A stretch of DNA of 64,000 bases from DASYAE01 sp036501535 (GTDB lineage: Bacteria > Actinomycetota > Actinomycetes > Streptomycetales > Catenulisporaceae). Numbering within the stretch: position 1 is the stretch's first letter; every line of letters begins with the position of its first letter. Below, in pieces: positions 14,857-23,385 of this stretch. The stretch is from positions 54,274 through 118,273 of the forward strand of contig DASYAE010000007.1 in NCBI GenBank assembly GCA_036501535.1, given 5' to 3'. The position numbers were made by a program, and so were the translations under genes. The notes under the pieces are model-generated. The model was not told where the DNA came from. It worked only from the letters and a program-made list of their open reading frames with translations, and did no database searches.

Positions 14857-16221
14857 GTGGCACGGATCTTGATCGTCGGCGCGGGGATGAGCGCGATGGC
14901 CGCCGCGGCGAGGCTGGCGGCCCGCCGGCACGAGGTGACCGTCTGCGAGGCCTCGGCGGCCTTCGGCGGGGCGCTCTCGGTCCGGCGGCACGACGGCCTC
15001 AGCTTCGATACGGGTCCTTACACGCTCACGCTTCCCGCGGCCTACCGCGACCTGTTCGTCAAGACCGGCTCGCGCAAGGCCAGCGCGGCGGCGAAGCTGG
15101 AGGACCGGGTCGACCTCCAGCCGCTCGATCCGGTGCGCCGCTACGTGTTCCCGGACGGCACCCGGCTCGACCTGCCGAACGCGTCCCGCGGGCGGCTGCG
15201 CGCCGCCTTCGACGCGGCGTTCGGCGAGGGCGCGGGCGACGGCTGGATCCGCCTGATCGACCACGGGGGCCGCGCCTGGGACGTGCTGCGCCCGGCGCTG
15301 GTCGAGGCCCCGGGCGGCGGCGGGCGGGAACTGCTGCGGCTGCTGGCCCGCCGCGATGGACGCAGAGTCCTGACTCCCGGCCGCTCGCTGCGGCGGCTCT
15401 CCCGCGGCTGGTTCTCGGATCCCCGCCTGCGCCTGCTGCTGGACGACTACCTGCGCCAAGCCGGCGCGGACCCTCGCCGGGCGCCCGGCGTGTGCGCGGC
15501 CCGCGTGTACATCGAGCACACGTTCGGCGCATGGCGGATCGGCGGCGGCATGTACCGGCTGGCCGAGGAGCTGCATCGGCGTGCGGCCGATCGGGGGGCC
15601 GAATTCCGCTTCGAATGCCCCGTTCAGCGGATCGAGAAGGACTCGTCCGGCGCAGTCGCCGGGGTCGTCCTGGCGGATGACTCACGGGTTGCCGCCGACT
15701 TCGTGGTCGCGGCCGTCGACCGGGCCGAGCTGGCACGCCTGCTCGGCGGCGGCCGGCCGCCGAGCGAGAGCGCCCGCCCCGCGCCCCGCGGCACGACGAC
15801 GCTGTGCCTCGAAGTCTCCGCGCCCGCCGACGGGACGACGCCGCCGGACCAGCCCCACGAAACAGTGTTCTTACGAAGCGGCGGCGCGTCGATCCGCGTG
15901 CACGTGCCCGCCGAGCAGCCGACGGCCTGGACGGTTCACGCGACCGGCGCGAGCGGCTCGGCCGAGATCCTCGCCGCGCTGGCCGAATCGGGACTCGATA
16001 TCCGCGGCCGGGCCCGGGTGCTGCACGAGATCCCGGCCGGCACGGTGGCCCGGATCCCCCAGGACGCGGGCCTGCGCGGGGTGCTGCTGCGCTCGCCGGT
16101 CGCGCAGCCGGCCCGCGGGCTGTTCCACATCGGCGCCTCGGCCCGGCCCGGAACCGGCCCGGCGTTCGCCGCGCTCTCCGGCTGGCACGCCGCCGAGCTG
16201 ATCGGACCGGCAGCGCGCTGA
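14857..16221 (+). CDS. CrtI-like FAD-dependent oxidoreductase
   Basis: This 454-residue flavoprotein belongs to the phytoene desaturase / amine oxidase superfamily. An N-terminal dinucleotide fold (ILIVGAGMSAMAAAARLA, 4-21) is followed by FDTGPYTLTLP (about 50-60), typical of CrtI/CrtN, and the C-terminal FAD segment GLFHIGASARPGTGPAFAAL. The third glycine of GxGxxG is alanine. Carotenoid or isoprenoid metabolism is suggested by the prenyl synthase 1.2 kb downstream and the GT2-like gene upstream, but no phytoene synthase is present. The GTG start has TAAACT 9 nt upstream and no SD. It converges on metF. Confidence 0.75.
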   Translation: MARILIVGAGMSAMAAAARLAARRHEVTVCEASAAFGGALSVRRHDGLSFDTGPYTLTLPAAYRDLFVKTGSRKASAAAKLEDRVDLQPLDPVRRYVFPDGTRLDLPNASRGRLRAAFDAAFGEGAGDGWIRLIDHGGRAWDVLRPALVEAPGGGGRELLRLLARRDGRRVLTPGRSLRRLSRGWFSDPRLRLLLDDYLRQAGADPRRAPGVCAARVYIEHTFGAWRIGGGMYRLAEELHRRAADRGAEFRFECPVQRIEKDSSGAVAGVVLADDSRVAADFVVAAVDRAELARLLGGGRPPSESARPAPRGTTTLCLEVSAPADGTTPPDQPHETVFLRSGGASIRVHVPAEQPTAWTVHATGASGSAEILAALAESGLDIRGRARVLHEIPAGTVARIPQDAGLRGVLLRSPVAQPARGLFHIGASARPGTGPAFAALSGWHAAELIGPAAR

Positions 16222-16303
16222 CGAGGCGTCACCCGCCGGAGGCCGCCGGCCAAGCCCGCAGCGCCGGCCACGCGGAACCGAGCCGGACCACGCAGGACCA
16301 AAC

Positions 16304-17233
16304 TCACGCCACCGCGAGCGCTTCCCGGGTCGGCTGCAGGTTGCGGTGCACCTCGAGCGTCGCGGTCGACGCGTTCAGCGTGATGAAGTGCAGCCCCGGC
16401 ACGCCCTCCGCCAACAGCTGCTCGCCGAGCGCCGTGGCGTGCTCGATCCCGATGCGCCGCACCGCCGCGTTGTCGTCGGCCACCGCGTGTATCCGCTCGG
16501 CGACGGCCTGCGGGAAGGACCCTCCGCTCAGCGTGACCATCCGCTCGATCTGGGCCGCACGGGTGACCGGCATCAGGCCGGCGATGATCGGGATGTCGCA
16601 GCCCGCCGCCGTCACCCGGTCGCGCAGCCGCAGGTAGTACTCGGCCTCGAAGACCATCTGGGTGATCGCGAAGTCGGCGCCGGCCCGGCACTTGGCGGTG
16701 AAGTGCCGGATCTCGTCCTCCCAGTCCGCGGACCTCGGGTGCCGCTCGGGGAAGGCCGCCACGCCGACGCAGAAGTCGCCGGACTCCTTGACCAGCCGGA
16801 CGAGTTCGATCGCGTACTCGATCCCGCGCGGGTGCTTGACCCACTCGCCGCGCGGATCGCCGGGCGGGTCGCCGCGCACGGCGAGGATGTTCCGGACACC
16901 GGCGTCGGCGTATCGGCCGATGATGCGGCGCAGCTCCGGGACGGACTGGTTGACCGCGGTCAGATGGCCCACCGGAGTGAGCGTGGTCTCGGACGCCACC
17001 CGTTCGGCCTCGGACGCGGTGCCCGACTGGGTCGAGCCGCCCGCGCCGTAGGTGATCGACACGAAGTCGGGGCCGACCCCCTCGATGCGGCGCAGCGCCG
17101 TCCACAGCTGGCGCTCGGACTTCTCGTCCTTCGGGGGGAAGAACTCGAAGGACATCGTGGGCGGCCCGTCCGCGAGCATGTCGCGGATCGTGGTGGCCCG
17201 GTCGGGTCGCACGCTGGGGATGCCGAGTGCCAT
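16304..17233 (-). CDS. metF: Methylenetetrahydrofolate reductase
   Basis: This is a 309-residue MetF. It reduces 5,10-methylene-THF to 5-methyl-THF with FAD for methionine synthesis. Family landmarks are MSFEFFPPK (27-35), VSITYGAGGST, LAVRGDPPG, FAITQMVFE and PIIAGLMPVT. The start is ATG 17233: TATCGT ends 7 nt before it and there is no SD, so the message is probably leaderless; an upstream in-frame start would add 30 unconserved residues. It is divergent from the prenyl synthase gene, the arrangement I recall in Streptomyces. Confidence 0.95.
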   Translation of the reverse strand: MALGIPSVRPDRATTIRDMLADGPPTMSFEFFPPKDEKSERQLWTALRRIEGVGPDFVSITYGAGGSTQSGTASEAERVASETTLTPVGHLTAVNQSVPELRRIIGRYADAGVRNILAVRGDPPGDPRGEWVKHPRGIEYAIELVRLVKESGDFCVGVAAFPERHPRSADWEDEIRHFTAKCRAGADFAITQMVFEAEYYLRLRDRVTAAGCDIPIIAGLMPVTRAAQIERMVTLSGGSFPQAVAERIHAVADDNAAVRRIGIEHATALGEQLLAEGVPGLHFITLNASTATLEVHRNLQPTREALAVA

Positions 17234-17434
17234 GCGTTTCACGATAACGGCGATATCCGGCCCGGCCAGGCCCGGTCCACCCGGCGAGACGCGATCGGGC
17301 CGCGATTCTCCGCTCCGGCTCAAGCGCCGGGCGCACCAACAGTCGCACGCGTCACACCAGACCGCCTCGTTTCACGCGGCTCCACGCGACCACCGCGCGC
17401 GGGCCGCGCGAGCCACGACGTAGGCTCATTGTCC

Positions 17435-18631
17435 GTGGACAGCACAGTTTCGCCGGTCAGTCCGGTTTCGCCCGACCCGACGGCCCCGGCCGACCCGGCT
17501 GACCCGACACCCGGCTCGCCGCTGGACCGCCACGCCCTGCGCGCCCGGGTCTGGGCCGAGCTGACCGCGTTCCTGGACCGGCAGGAGAAGCTGCTCGCAG
17601 GCGTCGGCGACGAGCTGGCGCCGGCGGTCGCGACGCTGCGGGACTTCCTGGACGGCGGGAAGCGGATGCGGCCGGCGTTCTGCTACTGGGGCTGGCGGGC
17701 CGCGGGCGGGGCCGAGTCCGGCTCGGCCCGGCAGGAGGCGGCCGCGATGCGCGCCGCGGCGGCGCTGGAGCTGCTCCAGGCCTCGGCGCTGATCCACGAC
17801 GACTTCATGGACGGCTCCGACACCCGGCGCGGCGCGCCCTCGATCCACCGCCGGTTCGCCGCGCTGCACCGGGCCGGTGGCTGGGGCCGGCCGGGAACGC
17901 AGGGCGGGGCGGACCGGTTCGGCGCGGCCGCCGCGATCCTGCTCGGCGACATCACGCTGACCTGGTGCGACGAGATGTTCACCCGGTGCGGGCTGCCGGC
18001 CGGGCGGATCCAGCGGGCCCGGCCGCTGTTCGACCTGATGCGCTCGGAGGTGATGGCCGGCCAGTACCTTGACGCGGTCGCGCAGGCGCGCGGCCTGTCC
18101 GTCTCGACCCCGGGCGAGGCGCTGGCCCGGGCCCGCACGGTGATCACCTACAAGTCGGCGAAGTACACCGTGGAGCGGCCGCTGCAGCTCGGCGCCGCGC
18201 TCGCCACCGGCCGGGCCGACGGGCCGCTGATCGACGCCCTCTCCGCGTTCGGGCTGCCGCTCGGCGAGGCCTTCCAGCTGCGCGACGACGTCCTCGGCGT
18301 CTTCGGCGACCCGGCGGCGACCGGCAAGCCGGCCGGCGACGACCTGCGGGAGGGCAAGCAGACCGTGCTGATCGCGCTGGCCGTGGACCGGGCCGCGGCC
18401 GCCGACGCCAAGGAGCTGCGCAGCGCGGTGGGCGACCCGGCGCTGGCCCCGGACGGCGTGGCGCGGCTGCAGGCGATCATCGCCGGCACGGGCGCGCTGG
18501 CCGCCGTCGAGCGGCGCATCGGCGAGCTGACCGAGGCGGCGCTCGGCGCGCTGCGCCGGGCCGGGATCACCGCGGAGGCGCGGGAGGCGCTGGCCGAGCT
18601 GGCGGTGGCCGCCACCGACCGGACCGGTTGA
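17435..18631 (+). CDS. Polyprenyl diphosphate synthase
   Basis: This 398-residue all-trans prenyltransferase condenses isopentenyl diphosphate onto allylic diphosphates. The first aspartate-rich motif is DDFMDGSDTRR (122-132), the second is DDVLG (284-288) and GGKRMRP is at 74-80. These give geranylgeranyl or longer products, but length specificity cannot be read by eye. The N-terminal 30 residues are low-complexity (VSPVSPVSPD, encoded by 9-bp repeats). The GTG start follows TAGGCT by 8 nt with no SD, so it is leaderless. It may feed the neighbouring CrtI-like enzyme or menaquinone synthesis. Confidence 0.9.
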   Translation: MDSTVSPVSPVSPDPTAPADPADPTPGSPLDRHALRARVWAELTAFLDRQEKLLAGVGDELAPAVATLRDFLDGGKRMRPAFCYWGWRAAGGAESGSARQEAAAMRAAAALELLQASALIHDDFMDGSDTRRGAPSIHRRFAALHRAGGWGRPGTQGGADRFGAAAAILLGDITLTWCDEMFTRCGLPAGRIQRARPLFDLMRSEVMAGQYLDAVAQARGLSVSTPGEALARARTVITYKSAKYTVERPLQLGAALATGRADGPLIDALSAFGLPLGEAFQLRDDVLGVFGDPAATGKPAGDDLREGKQTVLIALAVDRAAAADAKELRSAVGDPALAPDGVARLQAIIAGTGALAAVERRIGELTEAALGALRRAGITAEAREALAELAVAATDRTG

Positions 18632-18700
18632 ACCGCCGGGGCGCCGCGAGCGTTACCTGGACACGGCATCCGCCGTGCTCCCGGGGCCGATATGCGTGCT

Positions 18701-18743
18701 TTGACTGGATAGCGTCCGTGTCCTGACATGATGTGTGTCAGGA
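18701..18743 (+). promoter_or_regulatory. Promoter-like site with perfect inverted repeat
   Basis: TTGACT (18701-18706), 17 bp, then TGACAT (18724-18729) gives a plausible promoter. Its -10 lies inside a perfect 8-bp inverted repeat, TCCTGACA (18721-18728) and TGTCAGGA (18736-18743). No ORF follows for 590 bp, but the hairpin-array RNA begins 200 bp downstream. Confidence 0.4.
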
Positions 18744-18905
18744 TCGCGCTTCATCCGGCGCAAACAGGCCAGTCTTGCCGACTTTTCGTCGACTCCGAAG
18801 TGACGCCGCGCGGGCGGCAATCCCGGCGAACCGGCTGGAGCGGCGCAAAACCCGAACACGGTGGGTTACTCACGAGATTCCTTCGGAGAAGTTTCGCCGT
18901 AGGGG

Positions 18906-18934
18906 TCGCCAACGGCGCGCCGCGCATGAATAAT
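18906..18934 (+). promoter_or_regulatory. Promoter of the hairpin-array RNA
   Basis: TCGCCA (18906-18911), 17 bp, then AATAAT (18929-18934) matches the housekeeping consensus 4/6 and 5/6, notable in DNA this GC-rich. Transcription would start near 18941, exactly where the first hairpin begins. Confidence 0.55.
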
Positions 18935-18940
18935 CCTGTG

Positions 18941-19256
18941 CGAGGCCTCGTCGTCCCCCCGTGCGATGGGGCCTCGCCCGGAGCGATGCGCGATGCGGAC
19001 CCCTCCCCCCGTGGGGGTCTCGCTGGTCCGCGCATCGCCGGCGTCCGGCCTCTCCCCCCGTGGAGGTCGTACGCCAATGACGGTGCGCGCGCGGTCCCTC
19101 CCCCCGTAGGGACCCGCGCACCGTCGGCGTCGGAACCGCCCCCGCCGCCAGTCGGTGCCCTCCCCCGGGGCCATGGCGGCGAACCTCCGGCGCCCTGCGC
19201 GGAGCCGTGACGGTTTCGCGCCGCGGCCTCGTCGTCCCCCCGTGCGACGAGGCCGC
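18941..19256 (+). ncRNA. Expanded 6C-like RNA: six tandem C-loop hairpins
   Basis: Six successive hairpins occupy about 316 nt. Apical loops are TCCCCCCGTG in E1 (18941-18976), E2 (18983-19038), E3 (19041-19074) and E6 (19223-19256), TCCCCCCGTA in E4 (19079-19125), and TCCCCCG in E5 (19144-19180). The stems differ in sequence but pair well: E6 has 12 perfect pairs, E1 pairs 13 with G-U wobbles at positions that are Watson-Crick in E6, E4 has 11 plus 6 pairs and E2 has 9 plus 6-7. Conserved loops on changing stems indicate an RNA under selection. It matches the principle of the actinobacterial 6C RNA (two hairpins with C6 loops) but with five or six copies. A good promoter ends at 18934. The 3' end is uncertain; E6 may act as terminator. 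No protein frame is credible. Confidence 0.8.
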
Positions 19257-19334
19257 CCCATTTCCCGGCAATCTCACCGACTCTTCACGGGCGGCTCACG
19301 CCGGTCGAAACCGGGCGGCCGAGCGTGGTGCGGT

Positions 19335-20639
19335 ATGAGCCCCGTGATTCCCGAAGACCGGCTCGGCCCGGAACGGACCGGCGCCGGCCCGCCCGACACC
19401 GGCCGCGCCGCCGCACCCGAGCACGCTGCCGCCGCACCGCCGGGCGCGCCCCGGCGCCGCCTCGTCGAGATCGTCATCCCGGCTTACAACGAGCAGCACG
19501 TCCTTGCGGCCAGCGTCGAGCGGCTGCACGCGTACCTCGCCGAGAACCTGCCCTACCCGTTCCGGATCACCATCGCGGACAACGCCTCGACCGACGCCAG
19601 CTGGGAGGTCGCGCTCGACCTCGCCGAGCGGTACGCCCGGGTCGACGCCGTCCACCTGGACCAGAAGGGGCGCGGCAGGGCCCTGCGCGCGGTGTGGGCG
19701 GCCAGCGACGCCGAGGTGGTCGCGTACATGGACGCGGACCTGTCCACCGGTCTCGAGGCCTTCCTGCCGCTGATCGCGCCGCTCATGTCAGGGCACTCCG
19801 ACCTGGCGATCGGCTCCCGGCTGGCGCGCGGCGCCGCGGTGGTCCGCGGCCCGAAGCGGGAGTTCGTCTCGCGCGGCTACAACCTGCTGCTGCGCTCGGC
19901 CATGGCGGCGCGCTTCTCCGACGCGCAGTGCGGGTTCAAGGCGGCCCGCACCCAGATCGTCAGGGCCCTGCTGCCGGAGGTGGCGGACGAGGCCTGGTTC
20001 TTCGACACCGAGCTGCTGCTGCTCGCCGAGCGCAGCGGGCTGCGGATCCACGAGGTGCCGGTGGACTGGGTGGACGACCCGGACAGCCGGGTCGACATCC
20101 GCCGGACCGCGCTGGAGGACCTGCGCGGCATGTGGCGGGTCGGGCGGCAGGCGCTGCGCGGCGGATTCCGGGCCCCGGTGCCGGCCCGCATGCTCGCCGG
20201 GCAGCTGCCGCGGGGCATGCGCACGCAACTGCCCAGCTTCGCGGTCATCGGCGTCGCCTCGACCCTGGCCTACCTGCTCTGCTACCTCGTGCTGCGGCAG
20301 GCGATGCCGCAGTACGCGGCGAACACGGTGGCGCTGGCGGCGACCGCGATCGCCAACACGGCGGCGAACCGGCGGTACACCTTCGGCGTGCGCGGCTCGG
20401 CCAGCGCCCTGAGACACCAGGCCGAGGGCGGCGCGGCGTTCCTGGCCGGGCTGGTGCTGACCAACGGCTCGCTGGCGCTGCTCTCCGTGCTCGCGCCGGG
20501 CGCCGGGCGGGCGGTCGAGCTGACCGTCCTGATCGCCGCGAACGCCGCGGCGACGCTGGTCCGGTTCCTGCTGCTGCGCGCCTGGGTGTTCAACCCGAGG
20601 CGGCTGCGGCGTGCGGCGACGGGCTTCGATGAGGCCTGA
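19335..20639 (+). CDS. GT2 glycosyltransferase fused to GtrA domain
   Basis: This is a 434-residue membrane protein. An N-terminal GT2 domain (LVEIVIPAYNEQ at 43, ADNASTD at 81, DAD at 133-135, GSRLARG) is of the dolichyl/polyprenyl-phosphate glucosyltransferase type. The C-terminal part (from about 307) is a GtrA domain with four membrane helices (SFAVIGVASTLAYLL, TANRRYTF-like AANRRYTF). It likely makes a polyprenyl-phosphate sugar and flips it, or anchors the transferase, for cell-envelope glycosylation. The ATG at 19335 has no good SD. The first 40 residues are low-complexity. Confidence 0.88.
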   Translation: MSPVIPEDRLGPERTGAGPPDTGRAAAPEHAAAAPPGAPRRRLVEIVIPAYNEQHVLAASVERLHAYLAENLPYPFRITIADNASTDASWEVALDLAERYARVDAVHLDQKGRGRALRAVWAASDAEVVAYMDADLSTGLEAFLPLIAPLMSGHSDLAIGSRLARGAAVVRGPKREFVSRGYNLLLRSAMAARFSDAQCGFKAARTQIVRALLPEVADEAWFFDTELLLLAERSGLRIHEVPVDWVDDPDSRVDIRRTALEDLRGMWRVGRQALRGGFRAPVPARMLAGQLPRGMRTQLPSFAVIGVASTLAYLLCYLVLRQAMPQYAANTVALAATAIANTAANRRYTFGVRGSASALRHQAEGGAAFLAGLVLTNGSLALLSVLAPGAGRAVELTVLIAANAAATLVRFLLLRAWVFNPRRLRRAATGFDEA

Positions 20640-20682
20640 GACCCGCGTACGCGGCGCCACAGTGTCGCCAATGTCACCACGA

Positions 20683-20711
20683 CCCCTTCTCGTCACCACG
20701 ACGAGAAGGGG
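20683..20711. promoter_or_regulatory. 12-bp perfect inverted repeat before nadE
   Basis: CCCCTTCTCGTC (20683-20694), a 5-nt loop, then GACGAGAAGGGG (20700-20711). It ends 2 bp before the nadE -10 element TAGGCT (20714-20719) and covers the -35 region, so it can be an operator. It also lies 43 bp after the GT2-GtrA stop and could terminate that transcript. GTCACCACGA is repeated on both sides of the left arm. Confidence 0.5.
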
Positions 20712-20725
20712 CGTAGGCTGAAGCC

Positions 20726-22492
20726 ATGGCTCAGCTGAAGATCGCACTGGCCCAGATGAACCCCGCGGTCGGGGACCTGCCGGGGAACACCGCGCTGATC
20801 CTGGAGGCGGCCCGCCGCGCGGCGCGGGAAGGCGCGCACCTGCTCGCGGTGCCGGAGATGGCGCTGACCGGCTACCCGATCGAGGACCTGGCCCTGCGCC
20901 CCTCGTTCGTTCGCGCCTCGCGCGCCGCGGCGGACGAACTGGCGGCGCGGCTGGCCGAGGAGGGCCTCGGCGACCTGGTGGTCGTCCTCGGCTACCTCGA
21001 CGGCCTGGCCGAGGACACCCCCCGGGTCGGCCGCCCGGCCGGCTCGCCGACCGACGCCGCCGCGGTGCTGCACCGCGGCGGGACGCTGATCCGCTCGGCC
21101 AAGCACCACCTGCCCAACTACGGGGTCTTCGACGAGTACCGCTACTTCGTGCCCGGCGACGTGCTGCCGGTGGTCCGGGTCGGCGGCGTCGACGTGGCGG
21201 TGGTGATCTGCGAGGACCTGTGGCAGGACGGCGGGCCGGTGGCCGCCTGCGCCGAGTCCGGCGCGGGGCTGCTGCTCTCGATCAACGCCTCGCCGTACGA
21301 GCTGAACAAGGACGACGAGCGCTACGAGCTGATGGCCCGCCGGGCCGCCGAGGCCGGCTGCACGCTCGCCTACGTCAACCAGACCGGCGCCCAGGACGAG
21401 CTGGTCTTCGACGGCGACTCGCTGGTGGTCCGCCCGGACGGCGCGATCGTGGCGCGGGCCGGCCAGTTCACCGACGAGCTGGTGCTGGTGGACCTCGACC
21501 TGCCGGCCGCCACCGAGCCCGTGGCGGACACCGGGGCGGCCAACGGGATGCAGATCCGCCGCGTGGTCGCCTCGGCCGAGCCGTTCCCCGCCTACACGCC
21601 GGCCGCGCCGGCCGTCACCGCGCGGCTGGACGAGCACGAGGAGATCTACACGGCGCTGGTCACGGGGCTGCGCGACTACGTGCTCAAGAACGGCTTCTCC
21701 TCGGTGCTGATCGGCCTGTCCGGCGGGATCGACTCGGCGCTGACCGCCGCGATCGCCTGCGACGCGCTCGGCGCGGACCACGTGTACGGGGTCTCCATGC
21801 CGAGCCGGTACTCCTCGGACCACTCGAAGGGCGACGCGGCCGACCTGGCCCGCCGCACCGGGCTGCACTACGAGACCGTGCCGATCGGTCCGGTGGTCGA
21901 GGCGTACCTGAAGACCACGGCCGACGCGGGCACCGCGCTGACCGGTCTGGCCGAGGAGAACCTGCAGGCCCGGGTGCGCGGCACCACCCTGATGGCGCTG
22001 TCCAACCAGCGCGGGCACCTGGTGCTGGCGCCGGGCAACAAGTCCGAGCTCTCCGTCGGGTACTCGACCCTCTACGGCGACGCGGTCGGCGCCTACGCTC
22101 CGATCAAGGACGTGTACAAGACCCTGGTCTGGGACCTGGCCCGGTGGCGCAACGCGGCGGCCGAGCGGGCCGGGGCCACCGCGCCGATCCCGGCCAGCTC
22201 GATCGAGAAGGAGCCGAGCGCCGAGCTCAGCCCGGGCCAGCGGGACACCGACTCGCTGCCGCCCTACCACGAGCTGGACCGGATCCTCGAGCTCTACGTC
22301 AACGGCGACCACGGCCGGCGGGAGATCGAGGCGATGGGCTTCGACCCGGCGCTGGTGCAGCGGGTGCTCAAGCTCACCGACACCGCCGAGTACAAGCGCC
22401 GCCAGTACCCGCCGGGCGCGAAGATCTCGCCGAAGGCCTTCGGCCGGGACCGCCGGCTGCCGATCACCAACCGGTGGCGCGAGACGGCGTAG
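20726..22492 (+). CDS. nadE: Glutamine-dependent NAD+ synthetase
   Basis: This 588-residue NadE of the glutamine-hydrolysing form has an N-terminal nitrilase-type glutaminase (Glu44 in PEMALTGYP, Lys126 in SAKHHLPN, Cys162 in ICEDLW) and a C-terminal synthetase with the PP-loop SGGIDS (332-337). It converts nicotinate adenine dinucleotide to NAD+ with ATP, the last step of NAD synthesis. TAGGCT ends 6 nt before the ATG and no SD is present, so the message is likely leaderless. The upstream palindrome may regulate it. Confidence 0.96.
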   Translation: MAQLKIALAQMNPAVGDLPGNTALILEAARRAAREGAHLLAVPEMALTGYPIEDLALRPSFVRASRAAADELAARLAEEGLGDLVVVLGYLDGLAEDTPRVGRPAGSPTDAAAVLHRGGTLIRSAKHHLPNYGVFDEYRYFVPGDVLPVVRVGGVDVAVVICEDLWQDGGPVAACAESGAGLLLSINASPYELNKDDERYELMARRAAEAGCTLAYVNQTGAQDELVFDGDSLVVRPDGAIVARAGQFTDELVLVDLDLPAATEPVADTGAANGMQIRRVVASAEPFPAYTPAAPAVTARLDEHEEIYTALVTGLRDYVLKNGFSSVLIGLSGGIDSALTAAIACDALGADHVYGVSMPSRYSSDHSKGDAADLARRTGLHYETVPIGPVVEAYLKTTADAGTALTGLAEENLQARVRGTTLMALSNQRGHLVLAPGNKSELSVGYSTLYGDAVGAYAPIKDVYKTLVWDLARWRNAAAERAGATAPIPASSIEKEPSAELSPGQRDTDSLPPYHELDRILELYVNGDHGRREIEAMGFDPALVQRVLKLTDTAEYKRRQYPPGAKISPKAFGRDRRLPITNRWRETA

Positions 22493-22514
22493 GCGTGGAA
22501 GTAGCGGGCCGAGG

Positions 22515-23285
22515 TCAGCGCGGCACGGCGCCGAGCAGGAAGTCGTCGACGCAGCTGACGCTGTACTCCCGGCCGACCGGGGCGTGCGGCGGCTCGAGGA
22601 CCGTCGCCACCAGCATGCACGCGGTCAGGGAGCGCAGGGAGCGCTCGACGTCGAGGTCGGCGCGCAGCTCGCCGCGGGCGACGCCGCGGCGCAGGGCGAC
22701 CCGGAACACCTCGCGGCGCGGCTCGATCACGTCGTCGTGGTAGCGCTGCATCAGGCCCGGGTTGGTGGCGCCGGCCTGGATCAGGACGCTGATCACCGGG
22801 GCGGCGGCGCCCACGTGCGAGCGCATCTGCTCGAGCAGGAAGATCAGGTCCGAGCGGATGTCGTCGCCGGGCGCGGGGACCGGCGGACCGGGGTGCACCC
22901 GGCGCCGTATCGCCTCGAGGACCAGCGTCTCCTTGTTGGGCCAGCGGCGGTAGATGGTCGCCTTGCCCACGCCCGCGGCCGAGGCGACCGCCTCCATCGA
23001 CAGCCCGTCGTAGCTGGCCCCCTCGGTGAAGCGGGTGAAGACGGCGTCGATGATCGCCTCCTCGGCCTGCTCGCTGCGCGGCCGCCCTCGGCGCGCGGCC
23101 GCGGCGATCGGGCAGCCCGGGCCCGGGCCCTGCGCGGTCTCGTCTTGCACTGCCTCTGCCAGCGCTGCCTCTGCTAGCACTGCCTCGGCCAGCGCCGCCT
23201 CGGCCGGTCCGCCCCCGGCCGCGGTCTCGGCGTACTGCGGGGCGGCCGGCGCCGGCGGGCTTTGCGACTCCACGTTGAGCACCAA
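22515..23285 (-). CDS. TetR-family repressor
   Basis: This 256-residue regulator has a TetR helix-turn-helix at about 70-117 (EAIIDAVFTRFTEG, MEAVASAAGVGKATIYRRWP) and a ligand/dimer domain after it. The first 65 residues are an unusual Ala/Glu-rich extension containing LAEAV/LAEAA pentapeptides encoded by 15-bp DNA repeats. The start is TTG 23285 or the next codon GTG 23282; GGAGAGGAAGGG lies upstream. It follows the MFS exporter gene (100-bp gap, same strand) and most likely represses that operon through the palindrome at 25192-25210. Confidence 0.88.
   Translation of the reverse strand: MVLNVESQSPPAPAAPQYAETAAGGGPAEAALAEAVLAEAALAEAVQDETAQGPGPGCPIAAAARRGRPRSEQAEEAIIDAVFTRFTEGASYDGLSMEAVASAAGVGKATIYRRWPNKETLVLEAIRRRVHPGPPVPAPGDDIRSDLIFLLEQMRSHVGAAAPVISVLIQAGATNPGLMQRYHDDVIEPRREVFRVALRRGVARGELRADLDVERSLRSLTACMLVATVLEPPHAPVGREYSVSCVDDFLLGAVPR
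23148..23207. repeat. 15-bp tandem repeat inside tetR
   Basis: Four 15-bp units read on the plus strand: CACTGCCTCTGCCAG, CGCTGCCTCTGCTAG, CACTGCCTCGGCCAG, CGCCGCCTCGGCCGG. They code for the repeated AEA-type pentapeptides in the repressor's N-terminal extension. Unlike the other 15-bp arrays here, this one is in a coding frame. Confidence 0.8.
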
Positions 23286-23385
23286 GGCCCGCGCCCTTCC
23301 TCTCCTCGTGTCCTCGTGATGCGACAGTCTTCTCGGCCGTCCGGTCTCCCTATCCCCTCAACCCTTCAACCCTTCGATCCCTGGC

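Noticed and set aside
16346..17434. Extended N-terminus of the prenyl synthase reaching back over metF
   Set aside because: The open frame continues upstream by chance. The GTG at 17435 with TAGGCT upstream and the family N-terminus define the real start.
18941..19256. Possible CRISPR array
   Set aside because: The recurring TCCCCCCGTG is only 10 nt, always at the tip of a stem-loop, and the intervals are irregular and self-complementary. No cas genes are near.
18941..19256. Minus-strand reading as a CsrA/Rsm-type sponge with GGA loops
   Set aside because: The opposite strand would give CACGGGGGGA loops, but CsrA is generally absent from actinomycetes, and the promoter and 6C-like features point to the + strand.
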